A DNA stretch of 64,000 nucleotides, from positions 2,542,001 to 2,606,000 of the forward strand of contig NZ_CP118158.1 of the NCBI RefSeq assembly GCF_028747785.1. Direction: 5' to 3'. Position 1 is the stretch's first letter. Every line of letters begins with the position of its first letter. A program made the translations under genes and the position numbers. This document shows positions 43,391 to 52,615 of this stretch, piece after piece. The notes under the pieces are model-generated. The model did no database searches and was not told where the DNA came from. It saw nothing but the letters and a program-made list of their open reading frames with translations. This DNA is from Halosimplex aquaticum (GTDB lineage: Archaea > Halobacteriota > Halobacteria > Halobacteriales > Haloarculaceae).

Positions 43391-44629
43391 ATGGACCTCG
43401 CCGAGACGCTGCGGATCAGTCTCCGCTCGCTGCGGGCCCACCGCTTGCGCGCCGCGCTGACGGTCCTCGGCATCGTCATCGGCATCGCCGCGGTCGTCAC
43501 CTTCGCCACCTTCGGCGCGAGCCTGAAGGCCGACGTCGTCTCGGAGATCGAGGGATCCAGCGCAAACGAGATCTATCTCGTCGCCAGCCAGACCGACGAG
43601 GGCGGGTTCGGCGGCGCCGGCCAGCCAGTGTTCACCGAGTACGACCTGCGGCAGTTGCGCGACATCGAGGGCGTCCAGCGAGTCGTCCCGCGAGGGATCG
43701 TCCCGGTCAGCGCCATCGGCCACGCGAACCAGACGGTCGCCCGCAGTCAGGTCACCGCGACCAACGCGACCGCGTTCGCGACCGCGGACTTCGAGGAGGG
43801 CCGCGCGTTCCGCAACGGCGAGCGCGAGGCCGTCGTCAATCGCCCCGCGGCGCGGCTGTTCGCGGACAACCTCTCGGCCGGCGACCGGCTGACGGTGACG
43901 CTCGCCGCGGGCGGTCGGGAGAACGTCACCGTCGTCGGCGTCGTCAACGGCACCGGCGGCCAGCTCCCCTTCGGGTCGTTCAGCGACCGGCCGCGCGTGT
44001 TCCTGCCCGCCGACCCGTTCTACCAGTCGGTCGTCCAGAGCCCGAACGCGGTCGCCAGCCAGTTCGTCTACCCGCAGGTGACGGTCGTCACCGCCCCCGG
44101 CGACACCACCGCGACGAAAGAGCGCGTCCGCGAGTACTTCGCGAGCGGGAACGCCGACGCCTCGCGGCTGGTCCCCGACGGCTACACCGTCTCGGCCCGG
44201 ACCAACGCCGACCTGGTCGAGCGCATCGAGCGCATCGTCTCCCGGCTCACCCGCTTCGTCACCGGCATCGCCGTCATCGCGCTCGTCGTCGGCGCCGTCG
44301 GCATCGCCAACATCATGCTCGTCAGCGTCACCGAGCGGACCCGCGAGATCGGGATCATGAAGGCCGTCGGCGCCCGCCGCCGCGACGTGATGCAGCTGTT
44401 CCTCGCGGAGTCGGTGCTGCTGGGCGCGCTGGGCGCGCTCCTCGGCGTGCCGCTCGGCATCGCCGGCGGGTGGGTCGCGACGCGCTACGCGGAGATCCCG
44501 CTGACGCTCGCGCCGGGGTGGGCCGCTGCGGCCGTCGCCGTCGGGGTCCTGACCGGCGTCGTCGCCGGCCTCTACCCCGCCTGGCGAGCGGCCCGCGTCG
44601 ACCCCATCGACGCGCTCCGGTACGAGTGA
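43391..44629 (+). CDS. ABC transporter permease, FtsX/MacB type
   Basis: A 412-residue permease of the FtsX/MacB fold. One helix near residues 15-40 (RLRAALTVLGIVIGIAAVVTFATFG) is followed by a large extracellular domain (residues about 45-270) and three helices at residues about 285-310, 335-360 and 370-395, with the FtsX core GVLTGVVAGLYPAWRAARVDPIDALR at the end. The stop of the ATPase and this start are one base apart, so it is a coupled operon with 42548. Substrate unknown. Confidence 0.92.
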   Translation: MDLAETLRISLRSLRAHRLRAALTVLGIVIGIAAVVTFATFGASLKADVVSEIEGSSANEIYLVASQTDEGGFGGAGQPVFTEYDLRQLRDIEGVQRVVPRGIVPVSAIGHANQTVARSQVTATNATAFATADFEEGRAFRNGEREAVVNRPAARLFADNLSAGDRLTVTLAAGGRENVTVVGVVNGTGGQLPFGSFSDRPRVFLPADPFYQSVVQSPNAVASQFVYPQVTVVTAPGDTTATKERVREYFASGNADASRLVPDGYTVSARTNADLVERIERIVSRLTRFVTGIAVIALVVGAVGIANIMLVSVTERTREIGIMKAVGARRRDVMQLFLAESVLLGALGALLGVPLGIAGGWVATRYAEIPLTLAPGWAAAAVAVGVLTGVVAGLYPAWRAARVDPIDALRYE

Positions 44630-44653
44630 GGAGCGGGAAGTGACAGCCTGCCG

Positions 44654-45340
44654 CTACGCGTCGGCCATCACGCGGAGACGCTGTCCGCGGAGGACGAGCC
44701 AGGCGCCGACGAGCCCGAGCGCCCACTGGAGCGCGACGACCGACGTCCGGCGCCCGCCCGTCGTCGTCCGGGAGCTGACCATGGAGACGACGTAGTAGTC
44801 CCCGTCGTGCGTGACGAGTTCGTTCGCGCCGTCGAGCGGGTCGCTCGTCCGGTACTCGCCGGTTTCGAGCGCGGTCCGGACGCCCCTGGACGCGTCGCTG
44901 CTCGGTTCGGCGATGGAGTCGAGGGCCGCAGACTGCGAGACCGGGCGGATCGTGTACTCGACGGTGTCGTTGCCCAGGTCGTCGGCGACCGGTGCGAAAA
45001 AGCCCTCGCCGTAGACGTAGACGTACTGGTAGTCGTGCCGGAGGAACGTCGACGAGAGCCCGTCGTACCGCACGCCGCCGTTCGCGCGAATTGCGCGTTC
45101 GAGCATACAGGTCCGTTGCGGAAGCGCCTCGAAGCAGGCGACGGCCGGATCCACGTCCCTGACGCCGGCCGGCCGATCGACCGTGCCGTTGTCGTAGAAG
45201 GTGATCTCCTTCGGTTCGTAGGTGTAGCTGTCCGGGTCGCCGACGTCGAACGCGCCGACGACGAACGGGTTGAGGAGCAACGCGAATCCGAGGGCGACGT
45301 AGATCTCACCCCGCGTGGATCCGGGCAGGGACCGTGGCAC
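44654..45340 (-). CDS. membrane protein with large extracellular domain
   Basis: A roughly 228-residue protein: a hydrophobic N-terminal helix (YVALGFALLLNPFVVGAFDVG), a Tyr-rich polar domain of about 160 residues (VRYDGLSSTFLRHDYQYVYVYGEGFF) with a Cys pair (ACFEALPQRTC), and a C-terminal helix VVALQWALGLVGAWLVLRGQ. I do not recognise the family. The start is uncertain: GTG 45340 gives a plausible N-terminus, and an in-frame GTG at 45421 would add 27 residues. It ends 25 bases from the convergent permease stop. Confidence 0.6.
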   Translation of the reverse strand: MPRSLPGSTRGEIYVALGFALLLNPFVVGAFDVGDPDSYTYEPKEITFYDNGTVDRPAGVRDVDPAVACFEALPQRTCMLERAIRANGGVRYDGLSSTFLRHDYQYVYVYGEGFFAPVADDLGNDTVEYTIRPVSQSAALDSIAEPSSDASRGVRTALETGEYRTSDPLDGANELVTHDGDYYVVSMVSSRTTTGGRRTSVVALQWALGLVGAWLVLRGQRLRVMADA

Positions 45341-45800
45341 AGACGACCGTCTCGCCGGTGTCCCATGATGGTGTCGATTCAATATCACCTCGGCCCGAGG
45401 CGCAACTTGGTGATCCGCCACGGGATACGGTCGTCAGCCCGAGGCGATGGTTATCATATATCTTATTGTACGACGAATCGGTAACTGCTATGTTATTTTT
45501 CGCCAGAACGCCGCAATCGAGATCCGTGACACACTAGATGGAGCATCTTTCGCCGTATAGCGAGTGTTTTCGGGCTATTTACCCGATGTTCCGAACTGAG
45601 ATGATCTGACCTGAATCACCGGAACCGCCTTACGAAATAAAAGCGCCGAAGGCAGATTACCCCGATAGTAACGCACTCTACGACGCGATATCCCATATGC
45701 AGTCGCCATAAAGTGGCTTCGCGGCGGTTCAATTCAGTTCTGAAATACAATCATTGTAAGCAAATGATAGGATAGGTGTCGGGCTGCGTCCGACCGCCGA
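45341..45800. other. AT-rich intergenic region
   Basis: The 460 bases between the membrane protein start and the end of the sugar permease gene are markedly AT-rich and have no ORF with haloarchaeal codon use. A dyad TACAAT-C-ATTGTA lies at 45747-45759, and GTCGG/CCGAC arms at 45778-45794 could form a weak terminator hairpin for the permease operon, which ends here. Both are small; the rest shows nothing recognisable. Confidence 0.5.
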
Positions 45801-46733
45801 TCAGTTGTCGGAGGCGAGGCCCTTGGCGAACTGCTCGGCGAACAGGACGTAGATGATGATGGTGGGTAGCGCGGCGAACAGCGCGCCGGCCATCCGCAGC
45901 CCGAAGTCGATACCCGACAGGTCGGCCCCCAGTCCGGAGAGGACGAGGGTGACTGTCGCCGCGGGGCTGGACGAACTCCCGATCAGCGTCAGGCTGAACA
46001 GGAACTCGTTCCAGATCTGGGTGAACTGGTAGATGAAGACGACGCCGATCATCGGTTTCGACAGCGGCAGGACGATCCGTCGGTAGATCGTCGTGATCGT
46101 CGCGCCGTCGATCTTCGCCGCCTCGACCAGCTCCTCCGAGAGCGTCATGTAGTACCCGCGGAACAGGAGCATGCAGATGGGGATCCCGTAGACGACGTGG
46201 GTGATCGTTAGCGAGAGTAGTCGCGCATGATCCGGTTCGAGGAAGGGCAGTTGCCACACCGGTGCGAGGATCTCGGCGAGCGGGAAGACGTTGATCCAGA
46301 AGTCCGACAGCGGCACCAGCACCGCCTGGTAGGGGATGAAGATGCCGATGAGGAACAGCACGAGCACGCCGAACTGGGCCCGGTCGCCCCAGTCGACCAG
46401 CGTCAGACCGTAGGCGGCGGTGCTGCCGAAGAAGACCGTCGCGATAGTCGCCGGCACCGTCATGATCAGGCTGTTGACGAAGCCGGTCGAGAGGTGGTCG
46501 ATCGCGCGGCCCCACTTCTGCAGGGTGAACCCGCCCGCTCCCGGTGGGACGAACGGCGTCGTGCCGGTGACCGCGGCGCTGGTCTTGAACGAGGTGACCA
46601 GGCCGGTCCAGATCGGCGCGAGGAAAAACGCGAAGAAGAACGTGACGATCAGCGAGAGGCCGATCCGCCAGTAGTTCCACTCCGGCAGGATGTCCGCGAA
46701 ACTCTCATCGACAGATTGGGTTGCTTTGCTCAT
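45801..46733 (-). CDS. carbohydrate ABC transporter permease, MalG-like
   Basis: A 310-residue inner-membrane permease of the CUT1 type with about six helices. The EAA loop is EELVEAAKIDGATITTIYRRIVLPLSKP, and the N-terminal stretch WRIGLSLIVTFFFAFFLAPIWTGLVTSFK is the first helix. It is the second permease of the sugar-uptake operon, two bases after malF-like, and the operon ends with it. With the substrate-binding lipoprotein and ATPase it imports a sugar or sugar-derived compound. Confidence 0.93.
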   Translation of the reverse strand: MSKATQSVDESFADILPEWNYWRIGLSLIVTFFFAFFLAPIWTGLVTSFKTSAAVTGTTPFVPPGAGGFTLQKWGRAIDHLSTGFVNSLIMTVPATIATVFFGSTAAYGLTLVDWGDRAQFGVLVLFLIGIFIPYQAVLVPLSDFWINVFPLAEILAPVWQLPFLEPDHARLLSLTITHVVYGIPICMLLFRGYYMTLSEELVEAAKIDGATITTIYRRIVLPLSKPMIGVVFIYQFTQIWNEFLFSLTLIGSSSSPAATVTLVLSGLGADLSGIDFGLRMAGALFAALPTIIIYVLFAEQFAKGLASDN

Positions 46734-46734
46734 G

Positions 46735-47697
46735 TTAGAGGCTCCCTTGTTTGTGCTGGTAGTGGAGATACGGCGCGATCACGGCGAGTGCCATCAGCAG
46801 TAGTATCGTCGCAATCGCCGCGGCGTAGGCCCAGTTCTGGAGTTTGAACGCTTCGCGGACCATCAGCGTCGCCAGGATGTCGGTGGCTTTGGGCACGCGG
46901 TACTGGCCGAACATCGAGAACAGGAACGTGAACGCTTTGAGCGCGAAGATCACGAGGATCACCGCCGCGCTCACGGACGACGATTTGAGTTGGGGGATAA
47001 TCACGCGCCAGTAGGTTTTGAAGATGCTGGCGCCGTCGACCTGGGCGGCTTCGAACTGGTCGTCGGGGATCGACTGTAATCCCGCGAGGAAGACGACCAT
47101 CGCGTAGCCGCTGAACTGCCAGATCAGCGCGAAGATCACCGCGCCGAGTACTAACTCGGGATTGCCGATCCAGTTGTACGGGCCCAACCCGACTACGCCG
47201 AGGAGGATGTTGACGAGGCCATTATTCACGTTGTACATCCAGAGCCAGAACTGGGCGGTGACGACGAACGACAGCGCCATCGGCAGCAGGTAGACCGTCT
47301 GGATCTGCTCTTTGAAGCGGATGCCCCGGTCGAGCATGATCGCCAAAAACAGGCCCAGTAGCATCGTCACCGTCGTGAACACGATCAACAGCACGAACGT
47401 GTTCTTACCCGTCGTCCACACCCACGGGTCGTTCATCGCCTGGACGTACATATCCAGGTCTAACTGCGAGAAATCCGGCCCCTTGTTGAAACCCTCGTAG
47501 TCGGTCAGGGAGATCAGCGTGTTGTAGCCGATCCCGCCGTACACCCCCAGTCCCATGATCGAGAAGGGGATGAACCAGTAGGGGAACGACCGAACGAAGT
47601 CGCTCTTCGAGTACACCCGGAGCTTCGTACGCCAGTCGCGTTCGGCGCCGCTACCGACGCTCTGGGAACCGGACACTGTGTCTTGCGAGCTTGCCAT
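46735..47697 (-). CDS. carbohydrate ABC transporter permease, MalF-like
   Basis: A 320-residue CUT1 permease with six helices. The EAA loop is DDQFEAAQVDGASIFKTYWRVIIPQLKSSSVSA and the second half holds LLGVVGLGPYNWIGNPELVLGAVIFALIWQFSGYAMVVFLAGLQSIP. It follows the substrate-binding gene by 28 bases and precedes the second permease by one. The two permeases together form the pore. Confidence 0.93.
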   Translation of the reverse strand: MASSQDTVSGSQSVGSGAERDWRTKLRVYSKSDFVRSFPYWFIPFSIMGLGVYGGIGYNTLISLTDYEGFNKGPDFSQLDLDMYVQAMNDPWVWTTGKNTFVLLIVFTTVTMLLGLFLAIMLDRGIRFKEQIQTVYLLPMALSFVVTAQFWLWMYNVNNGLVNILLGVVGLGPYNWIGNPELVLGAVIFALIWQFSGYAMVVFLAGLQSIPDDQFEAAQVDGASIFKTYWRVIIPQLKSSSVSAAVILVIFALKAFTFLFSMFGQYRVPKATDILATLMVREAFKLQNWAYAAAIATILLLMALAVIAPYLHYQHKQGSL

Positions 47698-47725
47698 AAA
47701 TTGTGAGTTGAAGTTTGGAGGCTGG

Positions 47726-49087
47726 TCAGAAGACTTTCATCAGTTCGTCGGCGGTGGCCTTGGGTTTGTACGGCCCCATGAAGTTCGAGGCGATGGCGTC
47801 TTTGCAGGCGCTGAGCTGGTCGGACGTGCCGGCCAGGCCGTGAGCCAGCGTCGGCGGGAACTTCTCCAGGTTGTTCAGGTCGTCGACGTTGAGGCTGAGG
47901 AACTCGGTAAGTTTGCTCCCGTCGACGTCCGTCCGCAGCGGGATCGACCCCTTCAGGTTGTTGAACTCCACCTGGACGTCTTTCTGGCCGAGGAATTCGG
48001 CGAAGATCTTGGCCTTGCGCGGCGCGTTGCCGTCGCGGGGGAACAGGAACGAGTCGAGGTGCCAGACGTACATGTCACCCGTGCCGGGGAACGGGACCCA
48101 CCCCCAGTCCTCGTTGAATTTGAAGTCTTCCGTGTTGCGATACATCCCGTAGGCCCAGTTACCCATGGTGAAGAACGCGGCGTTGCCCGCGATGAGTTTG
48201 TCGTTGGCTTCGGGGAAGCTGATCGACGATTTGTCCTCGTTGGAGTAGTTCTCGATGACGTTTTTCGTCTTCTTCAGCGCGCGAACGACGGCCTGCTTGT
48301 CACCGTTGCCGTTGATGAATGCGTCGTAGGCGTCGGCGCCCTCCGTGCCGAGGAAGAACTCGACGAAGTACTGCAGGTTCGCCCACGACCCGCGCGTGGT
48401 CATCGTCATCGGGATCGCGTCGGTGTTGTTCTTGACCTTGTCTAACGCGCTGATGAACGCGTCGTAGGACGTGAGGCTCTCCGGGTCAACGCCGGCCTCT
48501 TCGAGCACGCTGACGTTGTAGAAGAGGTTGTTCAACCGGTGTGACCCCAGCGGCACCGCCCGGTACGCGTCGTTCAGCCGGCACGCTTCGGCGGCTTTCG
48601 GATGCATCGTGTCCGTGTAGCCAGCGTCTTCCCAGACGTCGGAGACGCTCATGAGGCGGCCGCCGTACTGCTGCATCGTCTTGCCCGGCCAGGAGGCGAA
48701 CGCGTCCGGCGGGTTGCGGTTGGCGAGGCGGCGTGCCACCGTCGCGTTGAGGTTCTCGTTGGCGTCGCCGCCGATCGGCTTGATGTCGTGCTCGATGTCC
48801 GGGTGCTGCTGTTCCCACATGTCGACGAGTTTCCCCACCGCGGCGGCGCCGTCACCGCCGGTCCACCCGTGCAACGCCTCCATCGCGTTGTCCGTCATCG
48901 TCGGCGTCCCACCGTCGCCACTGTCAGTACCGCTGCCTCCGTCGGTGCCGTCGCCGCCGTCGCCACCGTCACCGCCGCCACCGATACACCCTGCGAACGA
49001 TGCGGCGAGCCCCGTCGCCGTGCCGGCGACAACTCGACGCCGCGTCACGTACTCGCCCGTACTGCCACCAGTGCTATCGTCTGACAT
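47726..49087 (-). CDS. Tat lipoprotein, sugar-type solute-binding protein
   Basis: A 453-residue extracellular solute-binding protein of family 1. The N-terminus has a twin-arginine motif TRRRVVAGTATGLAASFAGCIGG with lipobox AGC, then a Gly/Asp-rich linker and the binding fold: EQQHPDIEHDIKPIGG, PPDAFASWPGKTMQQYGG, YRAVPLGSHRLNNLFYNVSVLEEAGVDPES, AAFFTMGNWAYGMY. Trp-Gly-Asn rich regions suggest a sugar or oligosaccharide ligand. A minus-strand TATA box (49111-49120) lies about 26 bases before the ATG, so it has its own promoter. Confidence 0.93.
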   Translation of the reverse strand: MSDDSTGGSTGEYVTRRRVVAGTATGLAASFAGCIGGGGDGGDGGDGTDGGSGTDSGDGGTPTMTDNAMEALHGWTGGDGAAAVGKLVDMWEQQHPDIEHDIKPIGGDANENLNATVARRLANRNPPDAFASWPGKTMQQYGGRLMSVSDVWEDAGYTDTMHPKAAEACRLNDAYRAVPLGSHRLNNLFYNVSVLEEAGVDPESLTSYDAFISALDKVKNNTDAIPMTMTTRGSWANLQYFVEFFLGTEGADAYDAFINGNGDKQAVVRALKKTKNVIENYSNEDKSSISFPEANDKLIAGNAAFFTMGNWAYGMYRNTEDFKFNEDWGWVPFPGTGDMYVWHLDSFLFPRDGNAPRKAKIFAEFLGQKDVQVEFNNLKGSIPLRTDVDGSKLTEFLSLNVDDLNNLEKFPPTLAHGLAGTSDQLSACKDAIASNFMGPYKPKATADELMKVF

Positions 49088-49110
49088 ACGATACACACGT
49101 GCTAAACCGA

Positions 49111-49120
49111 CCCATAAATA
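49111..49120 (-). promoter_or_regulatory. TATA box of the solute-binding protein gene
   Basis: TATTTATGGG on the minus strand sits about 26-33 bases before ATG 49087, the usual place for a leaderless haloarchaeal transcript. The region 49088-49231 between the ATPase and the binding-protein genes has no ORF and otherwise shows nothing. Confidence 0.6.
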
Positions 49121-49231
49121 CTTACCGAATTTTTCGTGATGTTGTCCGACCGCGGAGGCGAAAAACTGGCTACTGGCCGACAGCGATGCGAGCGCAAACG
49201 CGGTCGGCGGCGAGCGAGCCGAGTCCCGTGG

Positions 49232-50383
49232 TCACGCAGTGCCGATCTGTTCGACCTTCTCGACCGTTTCGAGGACCCGGTTGTGGAGCGCCTCGCCGGT
49301 GACGCCGTCGAAGAGGTGGATCGCGTCCTCGGGGATCCGTATGTCGACTTCCTCGCCCCACTGGAGCGCTCGCATGCCGTCGATGGTCGCCGTGAGCGTG
49401 TCGGCGTCCTCGTCCTGCGAGGCGAAGCGGAGGTGAACCGTGTTCTCGTATCCCTGGGGCTGGACCACGTCGACGACGCCGTCGAAAACGTGTTCACCCG
49501 GCAGGCCGTCCCCGACCTCGACGTTCTCCGGACGGATGCCGAGCACGACGTCCTCCGCGTCCCCGATATCGGCCAGCGTCTCCTCAGAGAGGTCGTACTC
49601 GAAGTGCTCGCCGACCAGGGTGTCACCCTCCCGCGTCGTCGAGAAGAAGTTCATCGAGGGCTCGCCGATGAACCCGGCGACGAACTGGTTGGCCGGCTCG
49701 TGGTAACACTCCATGGGCGTCCCGACCTGCTGGAGTTCGCCGCCGTCGAGGACGGCGATGCGGTCGGACATCGTCATCGCCTCCGTCTGGTCGTGCGTGA
49801 CGTAGATGGTCGTGGTGTCGAGTTCGTCCTGGAGCTGCTGGAGTTCGGTCCGCATCTCGGCCCGCAGCTTCGCGTCGAGGTTCGCCAGCGGCTCGTCCAG
49901 CAGGAACACCTTCGGGTCCCGGACGATGGCCCGCCCCAGCGCGACGCGCTGTTGCTGGCCGCCCGAGAGGTCGCCGGGCTTCCGGTCGAGCAGCGGCGTG
50001 ATACCCAGCGTCTCGGCCGCGTCCTCGACTAACTCCTCGATCTCGTCGTCCGGGAGATCGGTCGACTCTTCGAGGCCGAAGGACATGTTCTCGCGGACGG
50101 TCATGTGCGGATACAGCGCGTACGACTGGAACACCATCGCGATGTCGCGCTCCTGGGGCGTCCGCGTGTTGATGACCTCCTCGTCGAGCGTTATCTGCCC
50201 GTCCGAGAGCGTCTCGAGCCCGGCGACCATCCGGAGCGTCGTCGACTTCCCGCACCCGGACGGGCCGACGAGCACTAGGAATTCGCCGCTCTCGATGTCC
50301 AGGTCCAGTTCGTCCACCGCCAGGACACCCTCGTCACCGTCACCGTACTGCTTGGTAGCTGCCTCTAGGGACAGATTTGCCAT
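49232..50383 (-). CDS. sugar ABC transporter ATPase, MalK/UgpC-like
   Basis: A 383-residue ATPase. Walker A GPSGCGKSTTLRMV, Q-loop MVFQSYALYPHMTV, signature LSGGQQQRVALGRAI, Walker B VFLLDEPLANLDAKLR and H-loop VTHDQTEAM are all present, and a C-terminal OB-fold (from about residue 240) contains GIRPENVEVG and the sugar-transporter regulatory domain. It powers the adjacent permeases. A minus-strand TATA-like gattttatgc lies 23-32 bases before ATG 50383. The transducer gene ends 108 bases upstream. Confidence 0.93.
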   Translation of the reverse strand: MANLSLEAATKQYGDGDEGVLAVDELDLDIESGEFLVLVGPSGCGKSTTLRMVAGLETLSDGQITLDEEVINTRTPQERDIAMVFQSYALYPHMTVRENMSFGLEESTDLPDDEIEELVEDAAETLGITPLLDRKPGDLSGGQQQRVALGRAIVRDPKVFLLDEPLANLDAKLRAEMRTELQQLQDELDTTTIYVTHDQTEAMTMSDRIAVLDGGELQQVGTPMECYHEPANQFVAGFIGEPSMNFFSTTREGDTLVGEHFEYDLSEETLADIGDAEDVVLGIRPENVEVGDGLPGEHVFDGVVDVVQPQGYENTVHLRFASQDEDADTLTATIDGMRALQWGEEVDIRIPEDAIHLFDGVTGEALHNRVLETVEKVEQIGTA

Positions 50384-50404
50384 GATACAGCGTAGCACAA
50401 ACCA

Positions 50405-50414
50405 CGCATAAAAT
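50405..50414 (-). promoter_or_regulatory. TATA box of the sugar ATPase gene
   Basis: On the minus strand this 10-base stretch reads GATTTTATGC, about 22-31 bases before ATG 50383. It suggests a leaderless promoter for the ATPase gene, separate from the transducer upstream. Confidence 0.5.
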
Positions 50415-50491
50415 CGTTTCCCTTTCTTTCGGATAGGTCGCCAGTCCCACGATCGGTCGCAAATCCGCAACCCGGGCGCGCTCGGGGTCGA

Positions 50492-52408
50492 TCAGTCGTC
50501 GCCCGATATCGGCCCCTCGTCGGACGGGCGGCCGTCCTCGCGGTTGGGGTAGAAGAACTCGCGTTCGGTCTCGGTCTCGAAGCCGTCGAGCACTTCGCTG
50601 AGCGGGCCCGCGTACTGGGTGAGGTCGTTCGCCCGCTGAGTGACCTCGTTGAGTTCGGCCGCCTGCTCCTCGGCGGCGCCCGCGACGAGTTCCGTCTCGG
50701 CCAGCGTCTGCTCGCTTATCTCCGCGACGCGCGAGACCGTCTGGGCGATCTCTTCGAGGTTGTCGAGCGGTTCAGCGACGTCGAGTTCGTCGTGTTCGGC
50801 GGCGTACTCGTCGAACAGGTCGACCAGATCGTCGAGCTCGGCCGAGACGGCTTCCAGTTGCTCCTTCTGGTCGTGGGCGTCGTCGGAGATGGCTTGGACC
50901 GAGCTGGCGACGTGCTCGCTGGCGGTCTTGACGCTCTCGGAACTGGACTGGAGGACCTCGCCCGAGTGTTCGACCTCCTCGGCGAAGCTGCGGAGCTGCC
51001 CGGTCGTCTTCTCCAGTTCCGCGACCATGTCGTTGAACTCGCGGGCGATGCGGTCCATCGAGTCGTTCTCGTTGTCGGGCTCCAGCCGCTGGGTCAGGTC
51101 GCCCTCGGCGCACTGCTGCATGATGTCGGAGTACTCCTCGGCTTTCTCCTGGAGGTACTCGTTCATCTCGATCGCCTCGGCCCGGGACACCTCGGCGCGC
51201 TGGCGGGCGTGCTCGGCCGCCTCGATCTGCTCTTTCAGCGAGCGCCGCATGTCGTCGAACCCGTCGTAGAGCTGGCCGATGCTGTCGATCCGTGGCGAGG
51301 AGATGGCCACGTCGAGGTCCCCCTCCCGCATCTCGTCCGCGCGGCGGCGCAGCCGGTTGATGTCGCGGGTCGTGCTGAGCCCGATCGCGGTGCCGACGAG
51401 GCCGATGAAGACGACGCCGCCGAGCGTCGACAGCCGCCCCCACAGGGAGATGGTCTGGACGAACCCGAAGACGTCGCTGGTCGGTTCGTGGACCAGCACG
51501 ACCCACGAGAGGTCCGAGCCGAAGACCCGGACCGGCGCGTACCCGACCGTGTACTCCTCGTCGAGCACCTGCGAGTGCGGCCCCATCCGCGGGATCACGC
51601 CCGCGGAACCGCCCGCCGGGCCCGACTCCTCGGTGGCGAGGCTGACCGGCCGTAGCGCGTCCTCGCTGCCGTACTGCCGGAGGATCTCGCTCGACCGCGC
51701 GGCGACCTGCACGGTCCCGTTCGCGTCGACGACCTGGGTGAACCGCGACGAGATCCCGTCCTGGTCGATGGAGTTCGCCAGTTGCTGGACCTTGTACTCG
51801 ACGACCAGATACCGGTCGTCGGTCCCCTGCACGGGGCTGACGAACGCGATGACCCGGTTGTCCCCGTCGACGACGTGCACGTCGGTGGTGTGCACGTCCG
51901 CGACGTCCATCTCCTCGGTCGAGACGTTCTCCAGCCACTCGCGCCCGATGGCCGACACGTCGGTGTCGAACGGGAACTGGGGACTCGCCACCACGGACGC
52001 CGGCGACGTGGATCGATTGACGAGATAGATCGACTGGACGCCGTAGAGGTTCGCCCCCGTCGTCGCCAGTTCGTTGCGTATCTGGTAGCCGGCCCTGTCG
52101 CCGTCGCGGGTCAGCACGGCGTTTTTCGACGCGAGCTTCACCGACACCGAGTTGCGCTGGATCCACTTCTCGACGACCGTCGCCTTCTGGGTCGCCAGGT
52201 CCTCGTACTCCTGCTCGACGTCGTGCTCGACCTGCGACGAGAGCTTCCCCGTCGCCGTCGCTCCGATGAGCGCCACGGTCAGTGCCATCACCGCCAGTAT
52301 CAACGCGAACTTCAGGATGAACCGCTTGCGGACGAAATCCGGGACGGCCGCGCGTATCGCCCCAAGGGCCCCACTTCCCCCGGTTTCGTCACCGATATCG
52401 TCCTCCAT
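50492..52408 (-). CDS. chemoreceptor-like transducer lacking the signalling tip
   Basis: A 638-residue membrane protein. TM1 is residues about 30-54, an extracellular Cache-like sensor residues about 55-320 (AVVEKWIQRNSVSVKLAS, VQSIYLVNRSTS, YTVGYAPVRVFGSDLSWVVLVHE), TM2 about 325-347, HAMP1 about 348-400 and HAMP2 about 425-470. A coiled coil of only about 135 residues (470-606) follows, with no EIAEQTNLLALNASIEAARAGE-like tip that binds CheA/CheW. The two coil halves resemble the outer ends of a normal hairpin, as if the middle was deleted. It is divergent from iclR and directly upstream of the sugar ABC genes. Confidence 0.88.
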   Translation of the reverse strand: MEDDIGDETGGSGALGAIRAAVPDFVRKRFILKFALILAVMALTVALIGATATGKLSSQVEHDVEQEYEDLATQKATVVEKWIQRNSVSVKLASKNAVLTRDGDRAGYQIRNELATTGANLYGVQSIYLVNRSTSPASVVASPQFPFDTDVSAIGREWLENVSTEEMDVADVHTTDVHVVDGDNRVIAFVSPVQGTDDRYLVVEYKVQQLANSIDQDGISSRFTQVVDANGTVQVAARSSEILRQYGSEDALRPVSLATEESGPAGGSAGVIPRMGPHSQVLDEEYTVGYAPVRVFGSDLSWVVLVHEPTSDVFGFVQTISLWGRLSTLGGVVFIGLVGTAIGLSTTRDINRLRRRADEMREGDLDVAISSPRIDSIGQLYDGFDDMRRSLKEQIEAAEHARQRAEVSRAEAIEMNEYLQEKAEEYSDIMQQCAEGDLTQRLEPDNENDSMDRIAREFNDMVAELEKTTGQLRSFAEEVEHSGEVLQSSSESVKTASEHVASSVQAISDDAHDQKEQLEAVSAELDDLVDLFDEYAAEHDELDVAEPLDNLEEIAQTVSRVAEISEQTLAETELVAGAAEEQAAELNEVTQRANDLTQYAGPLSEVLDGFETETEREFFYPNREDGRPSDEGPISGDD

Positions 52409-52565
52409 GGTTGTTTCTGGCAAATTCGACCGCGGTGTAATAAATGTTCCCACACGACAGGGTATCACGGCGGTCGGCCCGTCAGCCCGCTCGCGAACCG
52501 CTGGTCGCCGAACGCCGCTGTCAGCGGCCCGCGAACACCGCATGCTGCGTCGGAGCGCGCCACCA

Positions 52566-52585
52566 CCGTTTCCTATCTGCGAACG
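52566..52585 (+). promoter_or_regulatory. IclR operator candidate 1 (in iclR promoter)
   Basis: CCGTTTCCTATCTGCGAACG, a dyad-like site (CGTT...AACG), ends at the base before TATAAG (52586-52591), which lies 25-30 bases before the iclR ATG at 52616. Two further copies with the same 20-base pattern lie downstream at 53385 and 53439. The location overlapping the BRE/TATA fits autoregulation. The site also lies in the divergent region with the transducer gene. Confidence 0.7.
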
Positions 52586-52615
52586 TATAAGGACTTCCCG
52601 CCGGAACGGAAGAGT

